Source: Phycisphaerales bacterium (GTDB lineage: Bacteria; Planctomycetota; Phycisphaerae; Sedimentisphaerales; Anaerobacaceae). Taken from it: a DNA stretch of 5,246 bases. A program made the position numbers and the translations under genes. The stretch lies in NCBI GenBank assembly GCA_003533825.1, contig DQCG01000533.1, positions 1 to 5,246 of the forward strand, given 5' to 3'. Positions 1-4,949 of this stretch are shown piece by piece; positions within the stretch are counted from its first letter, which is position 1; every line of letters begins with the position of its first letter. Below the pieces are notes generated by a model. That model was given only the letters and a program-made list of their open reading frames with translations. It was not told the DNA's origin and searched no databases.

Positions 1-73
1 CTCCCCGAGTAGGACTCGAACCTACAACCTAGCGGTTAACAGCCGCTCGCTCTACCAATTGAGCTATCGGGGA
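1..73 (-). tRNA. tRNA-Asn (anticodon GTT)
   Basis: Complete tRNA that decodes AAC/AAU. Read on the minus strand it folds as a full cloverleaf: a perfect 7-bp acceptor stem (TCCCCGA with TCGGGGA), D stem GCTC/GAGC, anticodon stem AGCGG/CCGCT with loop CTGTTAA, a 5-nt variable loop, and T stem GTAGG/CCTAC with the canonical T loop TTCGAGT. The anticodon GTT lies at plus-strand 38-40. The discriminator base is G at position 1, so the window cannot show whether CCA is encoded. The 3' end faces out of the window, so any element integrated at this tRNA would lie to the left. The structure and anticodon are read directly. Confidence 0.97.
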
Positions 74-81
74 ATCCCGAT
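66..81 (-). repeat. Inverted repeat across the tRNA-Asn 5' processing site
   Basis: In the transcript the leader hexamer AUCGGG (plus-strand 76-81) can pair with CCCGAU (66-71) at the start of the tRNA, closing a 4-nt loop. The RNase P cleavage point between 74 and 73 would lie in that loop. The leader segment thus mimics the 3' acceptor strand and could pair first during transcription. The repeat is seen directly; any effect on processing is speculation. Confidence 0.5.
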
Positions 82-468
82 GAACCGGACGGTATTAACA
101 CCTTGCGTTCCAAGAACTGTTTTCGTCCAATTCAATTGAGGTATTATCCAAATTCCAAAAACTTTGTCAAGGACTTCTTTTTTTAGCTGATATTATGAAA
201 AATCACACTAATACTGGATGAGTGCTCGATTCTATTGTATACTTCCGGCTTTGTCGTAATTAAGTAAGTCGGTCTTACGTTCGATATAAAGGTAGTTTTT
301 TGTGTTTTTAAGAGATTTGTTAGTATTTTGGATGGTATTGCGTCCTATATAAATAGGGTCTTTTTGCTGATTGAATTAATTATACGAACAAAAGGCCCCT
401 CTGGCGCATCTAAACGCAATAGGGTGAAATACCGATTTTCAACTAAATTTTAGGTTATTATCGACAGT
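74..468. other. AT-rich intergenic region between divergent tRNA-Asn and kinase
   Basis: This stretch of 395 nt holds the tRNA promoter and leader at its left end and should contain the kinase promoter at its right. No open reading frame of note is visible; the only in-frame candidate just before the kinase (GTG at 424) meets a TAG at 451-453. No convincing plus-strand promoter is seen: TATAAA occurs at 285-290 and 348-353, but neither has a recognisable -35 box at normal spacing. A 5-bp stem (344-348 with 353-357) followed by a short T run at 361-365 is too weak to call a terminator. No riboswitch was recognised. Confidence 0.6.
143..170 (-). promoter_or_regulatory. Sigma-70 type promoter of the tRNA-Asn gene
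   Basis: On the minus strand a perfect -35 box TTGACA (plus-strand 165-170) is followed after 16 nt by GATAAT (143-148), which matches the -10 consensus TATAAT at five of six positions. A start site would fall near 135-137, leaving a leader of about 60 nt before the mature tRNA 5' end at 73. Orientation, near-consensus boxes and the lack of any other minus-strand gene between them assign it to the tRNA. Box sequences are seen; activity is inferred. Confidence 0.75.
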
Positions 469-1329
469 ATGGCGAAGGATATACTCGATATTGGCGGTTT
501 TACTATATTAAGGCGCATCGGAACCGGTGCTCGCAGCACGATTTATTTGGCTTCCGACGAAGAAGATGGTACGCAAGTTGCCCTGAAACGGGTTATTTTT
601 CAAAAGCCGGAGGACTCCAGAATATTCGAGCAGGTGGAGACCGAATATAAGGTTGCTCAGCAAATAGACAATCCCTGCGTCCGAAAGTGCTATGATCTAA
701 GAAAAATACGCAGTATGTTCAGAGTAAAAGAGATGCTGCTTTCAATGGAATATTTTGACGGCAAGAACCTCGAAGACTGCCCCACTTTGAGCCTGGGAGA
801 CGTACTGCTTGTCTTCAGGATGGTCGCAAGCGGGCTGAACGCGATGCATCAGCACGGATTTGTTCATTGTGATATAAAGCCCAACAATATCCTCATGGAC
901 AAGTCCGGCTCAATTAAAATTATAGACCTCGGCCAGAGCTGCAAGATCGGGACGGTCAAGCAAAGAATCCAGGGCACCCCCGATTATATCGCTCCCGAAC
1001 AGGTTAAGCGCAAACCGCTCGGCCCGAAGACGGACATCTTTAACCTTGGTGCGATGATGTACTGGGCCCTTACCGGAAAACACGCCCCGACTTTAATACC
1101 TAAAAAGAACAAATTCGGCTTGCCCGTTACAAAACCGCGCCGGGCTCCTCACGAACTCAAACCACTACTGCCCATAGGGATCTCAAAACTCGTGATGGAT
1201 TGTATTGAGAACGATCCTGTAAAACGCCCGCGTAATATGATAGAGGTTACATCAAGGCTGGACCTGATGGTGCACAGTATATTTGGGGGCAAGATAAAAA
1301 CGAATAAAAATGCCTCAAACAATAGTTGA
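469..1329 (+). CDS. Soluble Ser/Thr protein kinase (Hanks type)
   Basis: A 286-residue protein that is almost entirely one eukaryotic-like kinase domain, predicted to phosphorylate Ser/Thr on cytoplasmic proteins. Visible motifs: a glycine loop GTGARSTIY (18-26), the VALK lysine K40, helix-C glutamate E59, catalytic loop HCDIKPNN (133-140) with D135, K137 and N140, the metal-binding DLG (153-155, in place of DFG), an activation segment GTPDYIAPE (169-177), helix-F D189 and the late Arg R253. All catalytic residues are present. The HRD arginine is Cys134, making it a non-RD kinase. There is no transmembrane segment or sensor domain, unlike PknB-type receptors, so input must come from a partner or the cytoplasm. 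The upstream frame is closed by a stop at 451-453, so ATG 469 is the first ATG; it has no clear ribosome-binding site (AGG 452-454 is 14 nt away). The 3' end overlaps the phosphatase gene by 20 nt. The family is certain; the substrate is unknown. Confidence 0.93.
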   Translation: MAKDILDIGGFTILRRIGTGARSTIYLASDEEDGTQVALKRVIFQKPEDSRIFEQVETEYKVAQQIDNPCVRKCYDLRKIRSMFRVKEMLLSMEYFDGKNLEDCPTLSLGDVLLVFRMVASGLNAMHQHGFVHCDIKPNNILMDKSGSIKIIDLGQSCKIGTVKQRIQGTPDYIAPEQVKRKPLGPKTDIFNLGAMMYWALTGKHAPTLIPKKNKFGLPVTKPRRAPHELKPLLPIGISKLVMDCIENDPVKRPRNMIEVTSRLDLMVHSIFGGKIKTNKNASNNS

Positions 1330-2158
1330 TTTACTGAACAAGGGCATAGAAGCCAACAACACGGATAAGTATCGGCGTGATAATCTGATTTCTTTGCCCG
1401 CCGAGGGCAGCCTGATTGTAACGGGCGATCTTCACGGACACTGTCGAAATTTCGAAAGAATAGTTGCCTTTGCCGATCTGGCCAACAATCCTGACAGGCA
1501 TGTCGTTCTCCAGGAGATTATACACGGCGGCCCGGAAGATGCGCTCGGGGGTTGTTTGTCGTATAGGCTTTTGTTTGACGTTGTACGTTATAAATTGAGC
1601 TTTCCCGACCGCGTCCATATTATAATGGGAAACCATGATACCGCTTCCATCAACAGCAGTGAGGTGATGAAGGACGGCAGAGAAATGAACCGTGCGATGC
1701 GTATGGCTCTGGAGCGGGAATTCGGCAAGGCCGGTGCGGACGTAGATCTGGCGATAAAACAATATCTGTTCTCGCAGCCGTTGGCGGTCAAAACCGAAAA
1801 CCGGATATGGATGTCACATTCACTGCCCGGCGACCGTTTCGTCGAAAAGTTCGATCCGAAGATTTTGGACAGGCAACTGAAGATCAACGATGTGGTCAGG
1901 CCGGGCTCGGCTTATCTGCTGACATGGGGAAGAAGACACAGCCAGGCGATGCTTGATAAAATGGCCGGGATGTTCGATATCGACGTTTTCATTCTCGGTC
2001 ATCAGCCGCAAGAGCAGGGATGGGGCCGGGCCGGTGAGAATCTTATTATTATTGCCTCCAACCACAATCACGGCTGTTTGATTCCAATCGATCTGGTACA
2101 ATCTTACACTGTTGAGCAGCTCCTCGAATTAATCGTGCCGCTGGCTTCCGTATCTTGA
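1310..2158 (+). CDS. PPP-like metallophosphoesterase, probable protein phosphatase
   Basis: A 282-residue calcineurin-like metallophosphoesterase with PPP-family order: GDLHGH (39-44), a modified second motif QEIIHGG (68-74), GNHD (107-110), then metal-type histidines in WMSHSLPG (H170) and ILGHQP (H231), and a C-terminal strand SNHNHGCLIPIDL (250-262). In PP1/PP2A enzymes motif II is GDxVDRG; here Asp becomes E69, the second Asp H72 and the phosphate-contacting Arg G73. Bimetal hydrolysis still looks possible because Glu can bridge metals, but the active site differs. The start lies 20 nt inside the kinase gene in another frame, a strong sign of translational coupling. The likely job is removing phosphates placed by the neighbouring kinase. 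Alternatives are a dinucleotide polyphosphatase of the ApaH type or another phosphoesterase. Cytoplasmic: no signal peptide or membrane segment. The fold is confident; the substrate is inferred from the neighbour. Confidence 0.88.
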   Translation: MPQTIVDLLNKGIEANNTDKYRRDNLISLPAEGSLIVTGDLHGHCRNFERIVAFADLANNPDRHVVLQEIIHGGPEDALGGCLSYRLLFDVVRYKLSFPDRVHIIMGNHDTASINSSEVMKDGREMNRAMRMALEREFGKAGADVDLAIKQYLFSQPLAVKTENRIWMSHSLPGDRFVEKFDPKILDRQLKINDVVRPGSAYLLTWGRRHSQAMLDKMAGMFDIDVFILGHQPQEQGWGRAGENLIIIASNHNHGCLIPIDLVQSYTVEQLLELIVPLASVS

Positions 2159-2191
2159 AGTGATGCTCGACTGCAATAAAGGGAAGTAGAA

Positions 2192-2225
2192 GAGTAAGTG
2201 GGTGGATTTGTTGGCGCATTTACTC
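2192..2225 (+). repeat. Hairpin in the leader of the glycosyltransferase gene
   Basis: GAGTAAGTG (2192-2200) pairs with CATTTACTC (2217-2225) over 9 bp including one G-U, closing a 16-nt loop. It sits between the phosphatase stop and the glycosyltransferase start, ending 16 nt before ATG 2242. No T run follows, so it is not an intrinsic terminator. It could stabilise the message or modulate translation of the next gene, which has no clear ribosome-binding site. The pairing is seen; the role is not known. Confidence 0.4.
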
Positions 2226-2241
2226 ATAAAAGCATTGACTC

Positions 2242-3462
2242 ATGATGGATTGGTATTATTACATAGCCCTGGCGGCGATCGTCTCACAATTACTGTTTTT
2301 GCTCCAGACATATAAAAACCATCGCTTCGCCGTTCGAAAGTACAAGAGAGAACGTTTATGGTATAGGCCGCGAACGGTTCTGATTGTGCCGTGTAAGGGT
2401 CTGGATTCGGCTTTTCAGGAAAATATCAGCTCATTTTTTAACCTGGACTATGAGAATTATCTGTTATGGTTTGTTGTCGGCGACGAGTCGGACCCGGCCT
2501 ACAACGAATTATGCGGGCTGAAGGACCGGCTGAGCCAAAGCTCAAAAGCTCAGGATGTGCAGGTATTTGTTGCCGGACCGGGGCAAACATGCAGTCAAAA
2601 AATCCATAATCTCCTGTATTGTTATGAAAAAATTGACGATGACATCGACATTCTGGCCTTTGCCGATTCCGATGTTTGTGTTCACGGCAACTGGCTAAGT
2701 CACCTCGTTTATCCGCTTCGACAGTCGAAGATCGGCGCCGCCAGCGGTTATCGCTGGTTTGTCCCGAAGAAAAACAATCCGGCCAGCCTGGCTCTGTCGG
2801 CGATGAACGCCAAGGTTGCCCAGTTGCTCGGCAATACCCGTTTCAATCAGGCATGGGGCGGGTCGATGGCTATCCGCGTTGACGTCTTCCGCGAGCTCGG
2901 GCTCGATAAAATCTGGCCAAAATCACTCAGCGATGATTTATCGCTAAGCTGTGCCGTCAAGAAGGCCGGCTTGATCGTGGCATTCGTCCCCGCCTGCCTG
3001 GTAGCTTCACACGAGGTCACCACGTGGCGAAAGCTCTTCGAATTCGGCCGGCGGCAATTTCTGATTACCCGCGTCAGTGCCCCGAAGACCTGGTGGTTCG
3101 GATTGGTCAGCAGTCTCTATTCGATACTTGGTATATGGGCCGGTGCCGGCCTGGCGATTTACGCCGGGGCGATTCAAAATGAAAACCTGCCGCTTTTTGC
3201 AGCGGTCCCCGTAGTGTTTTTCGTCAGTCAACTCAGCCGGGCAATCCTGCGCCAGAGAATGGCCGGCAAGCTGCTCGAACGCGAATACCGGGCGATGAGA
3301 GTCGCCTACGCCACCGACGTTCTCGCCTTTTGGCTCTGGTCGTTTCTTCTGCTGCTGTTTATTATCTCATCGGCCTTTGGACGGACCATCTGCTGGCGAG
3401 GCATACGCTACAAGCTGCTTGGCCCGACCGAGACAATCGTCGAAGGCCCGCAGGCCCACTGA
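2242..3462 (+). CDS. Membrane glycosyltransferase, GT2/GT21 type (ceramide glucosyltransferase/HpnI-like)
   Basis: A 406-residue integral membrane glycosyltransferase that probably moves a sugar from a nucleotide-sugar donor to a lipid at the cytoplasmic membrane. An N-terminal membrane helix (about 6-22) is followed by a GT-A domain: TVLIVPCKG (45-53), GDESDP (80-85), CSQKIHNL (117-124, like the SxxKxxNL of GT21), the metal-binding DSD (142-144), WGGSMAIR (205-212) and SDD (230-232). Then come FGRRQFLITR (268-277) and hydrophobic helices near 286-308, 312-330 and 355-376. The tail CWRGIRYKL resembles the WRGrrY ending of ceramide glucosyltransferases and HpnI. The usual (Q/R)xxRW motif is not intact: there is no RW. 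The upstream frame is closed by a TAA at 2227-2229, so the start is ATG 2242 or the adjacent ATG 2245; neither has a clear ribosome-binding site. It lies 83 nt after the phosphatase and may share its transcript. Acceptor (sphingolipid, hopanoid or diacylglycerol) cannot be told. Confidence 0.87.
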   Translation: MMDWYYYIALAAIVSQLLFLLQTYKNHRFAVRKYKRERLWYRPRTVLIVPCKGLDSAFQENISSFFNLDYENYLLWFVVGDESDPAYNELCGLKDRLSQSSKAQDVQVFVAGPGQTCSQKIHNLLYCYEKIDDDIDILAFADSDVCVHGNWLSHLVYPLRQSKIGAASGYRWFVPKKNNPASLALSAMNAKVAQLLGNTRFNQAWGGSMAIRVDVFRELGLDKIWPKSLSDDLSLSCAVKKAGLIVAFVPACLVASHEVTTWRKLFEFGRRQFLITRVSAPKTWWFGLVSSLYSILGIWAGAGLAIYAGAIQNENLPLFAAVPVVFFVSQLSRAILRQRMAGKLLEREYRAMRVAYATDVLAFWLWSFLLLLFIISSAFGRTICWRGIRYKLLGPTETIVEGPQAH

Positions 3463-3469
3463 TATACTC

Positions 3470-4822
3470 CTACAAATGATACGGGTGTCTCTGCGGCCGG
3501 GACATCATTCGCTGCGCCTGCTGGTCGCCGACTATCGTTTGTTTGGCCTGGTCCCATTCGAGCTTGCGGCCGAGGACATAAGAAAGGTTGCCCAGAACGC
3601 ACAAATTGGCTACGCCCGCTGCCGCTTCGATGTTCATAATCGTCTTTTCGCCGGTCTTGATACCCTTGAACCAGTCTTCTTTATGGCCGGGACTTTTATA
3701 GACATCTTTACCGCCGGCGGGCAGCTCCCACTGACGGGCCTTTTTCTCAGCCCATGTTCCGCCGTCGCCGCCCCAGTGGATGAACTCGCCTTTGTCACCT
3801 CGATAGATTGCTCCATAACCGGGCCTGCTGATTTTGCCGCCCGGCTCCTTGCCGGTCCGCTCTTCGGCCTTCGGAAGCTTATTGTTCGGCATCTGCCGCC
3901 ATGTGAGAACCCAGTCGGGATTTTTGAAGGTATATGTCACGTCCATCAGCACGGCACTGTCCCAGAGGCCCTTCTTTGGTGCTGTGCCCGTTGCCTCGAC
4001 TGTCACCGGGCCGGTGCCGTCGGCGCCCATCCACCACATAGCGCAGCTCATCACGTGCGCGCCGCGGTCGCGAATCTGCCCGCCGCCCGATTCCAGCAGC
4101 CAGCGAAATACGCCGTGACAGTATTTCTTGTTGTACGGCCTCCAGCGAAGCGGCCCCAGCCACATGTCCCAGTCAAGCTCGGCCGGCGGATCGCTGTCGG
4201 GAACCGGGTTGTTGTCCTCGGGACTCGGATAATGGAAGCAATCGACCCGGCTGATGTGGCCGATATTGCCGTTGACTAAGTAGCGATGCGCCAGGTAGGC
4301 TTCCGGCTGGGAGCGGCCCTGAGAGCCGACCTGGACAGAAACCTTGTTTTCCTTCGCCGCGGCGACCATTGCCTTGCCTTCCTCGATGGTGCAGCAGGCC
4401 GGCTTTTCTACGTAAACGTGTTTACCACACTCGGCGGCATGAACCATCTGGACCCCGTGCCAGTGGTCGGGCGTGGCGATTACCACCGCGTCGATATCCT
4501 TACGCTGCAGGATATAACGGTAGTCGTGATAGGGTTCTACGCCGGGCCCGGCCGCCTTTAACGCATTGACCAGGCGGTTCTTATCTATATCGCAGACCGC
4601 GGCGATATTGACCTCGCCTCTATCGCGGCGCCGTACCATGTCACGCAGGTGGCCGCCGCCCATGCCGCCGACGCCGATATGCGCCATGGTTATTTTTTCA
4701 TTTGCGCCGATTCTTCTGGGTGCAGCTAAAACGCCGGACGGTATCAGGTAAGGCATGCTCACCGCTGCTGCTCCGGCGGCCGCCAGAAATTCACGCCTGT
4801 TGAGTTTGTTTGACTTTTTCAT
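3470..4822 (-). CDS. Tat-exported Gfo/Idh/MocA family oxidoreductase
   Basis: A 450-residue NAD(P)-dependent dehydrogenase of the glucose-fructose oxidoreductase / inositol dehydrogenase family. The N-terminus carries a twin-arginine signal (NRREFLAAAG, residues 8-17) with a hydrophobic stretch and likely cleavage near residues 33-35, so the protein should be exported folded with its cofactor. The Rossmann fold starts at IGVGGMG (49-55), with the acidic strand end CDID (77-80), ATPDHWH (116-122) and EKP (139-141; K140 is the usual catalytic lysine). The C-terminal substrate domain has DRGAH (252-256; H256 is probably catalytic). This signal plus domain arrangement is typical of large planctomycete paralogue sets acting on sugars or polyols; the substrate cannot be read. 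The start has a good ribosome-binding site (AGGTGA at 4829-4834, 6 nt before ATG). It lies 127 nt after a HEAT-repeat gene on the same strand, with a structured repeat between, and ends 7 nt from the convergent glycosyltransferase. Confidence 0.93.
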   Translation of the reverse strand: MKKSNKLNRREFLAAAGAAAVSMPYLIPSGVLAAPRRIGANEKITMAHIGVGGMGGGHLRDMVRRRDRGEVNIAAVCDIDKNRLVNALKAAGPGVEPYHDYRYILQRKDIDAVVIATPDHWHGVQMVHAAECGKHVYVEKPACCTIEEGKAMVAAAKENKVSVQVGSQGRSQPEAYLAHRYLVNGNIGHISRVDCFHYPSPEDNNPVPDSDPPAELDWDMWLGPLRWRPYNKKYCHGVFRWLLESGGGQIRDRGAHVMSCAMWWMGADGTGPVTVEATGTAPKKGLWDSAVLMDVTYTFKNPDWVLTWRQMPNNKLPKAEERTGKEPGGKISRPGYGAIYRGDKGEFIHWGGDGGTWAEKKARQWELPAGGKDVYKSPGHKEDWFKGIKTGEKTIMNIEAAAGVANLCVLGNLSYVLGRKLEWDQAKQTIVGDQQAQRMMSRPQRHPYHL

Positions 4823-4828
4823 CGTTTA

Positions 4829-4834
4829 TCACCT
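4829..4834 (-). promoter_or_regulatory. Ribosome-binding site of the oxidoreductase gene
   Basis: On the minus strand AGGTGA lies 6 nt before the ATG at 4820-4822. It fixes the start so that the twin-arginine signal is at the N-terminus. It is the only clear Shine-Dalgarno sequence in the window. Confidence 0.75.
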
Positions 4835-4863
4835 TTCTGCTTTTGGATATAGTTCAATCCCGG

Positions 4864-4941
4864 GTGGCAGCCTCAAATCCGAAGGATTTGGGGATGGTCG
4901 GACTACTTTTGCCATCCCCAAGCTACGCTTGAGGCTGCCAC
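4864..4941. repeat. 78-nt cloverleaf (four-way junction) inverted-repeat element
   Basis: Every base outside three loops can pair. A 10-bp basal stem joins GTGGCAGCCT (4864-4873) with AGGCTGCCAC (4932-4941). A left lateral hairpin CAAATCC/GGATTTG (4874-4880 with 4884-4890) has a 3-nt loop, and a right lateral hairpin CAAGC/GCTTG (4919-4923 with 4927-4931) has a 3-nt loop. A 7-bp apical stem GGGATGG/CCATCCC (4891-4897 with 4912-4918) closes a 14-nt loop. The lateral arms share CAA...TTG ends, so the junction can migrate 3 bp, giving 13-bp basal and 10-bp apical stems. It begins 8 nt after the HEAT gene stop in the direction of transcription, a usual place for REP-like repeats. No T run follows, so it is not a plain intrinsic terminator, and it lacks tRNA-specific loops. 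No target-site duplication is evident. The structure is seen; mobility or function is inferred. Confidence 0.85.
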
Positions 4942-4949
4942 ACTTTGTT

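Noticed and set aside
344..365. Small stem (CCTAT/ATAGG) followed by a T run as a terminator
   Set aside because: The stem has only 5 bp and is mostly A-T, and no plus-strand gene ends upstream of it in the window.
397..424. Possible riboswitch or structured leader before the kinase (CCCT/AGGG and GCG/CGC pairs)
   Set aside because: Only 4 bp and 3 bp with an internal loop; no known riboswitch core was recognised.
1..468. tRNA-Asn as an attachment site for a genomic island carrying the kinase block
   Set aside because: Integration normally uses the tRNA 3' end, which faces left out of the window. The kinase lies on the 5' side, and no repeat of the tRNA end is seen in the window.
1331..2101. 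Minus-strand open frames opposite the phosphatase
   Set aside because: They overlap a gene with clear metallophosphoesterase motifs and show no domain or ribosome-binding site of their own.
3377..4279. A 300-codon open frame on the plus strand
   Set aside because: It lies antisense to the oxidoreductase gene, which has a full set of family motifs and a ribosome-binding site. The long antisense frame is a by-product of high GC and has no recognisable domain.
4864..4941. Cloverleaf element as a tRNA or tRNA-like gene
   Set aside because: The basal stem is 10 bp, the lateral loops are only 3 nt, and there is no T-loop or anticodon-type 7-nt loop.
4864..4941. Cloverleaf element as an ordinary intrinsic terminator
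   Set aside because: No T run follows on the minus strand downstream of the stem, and the plus strand has no gene here to terminate.
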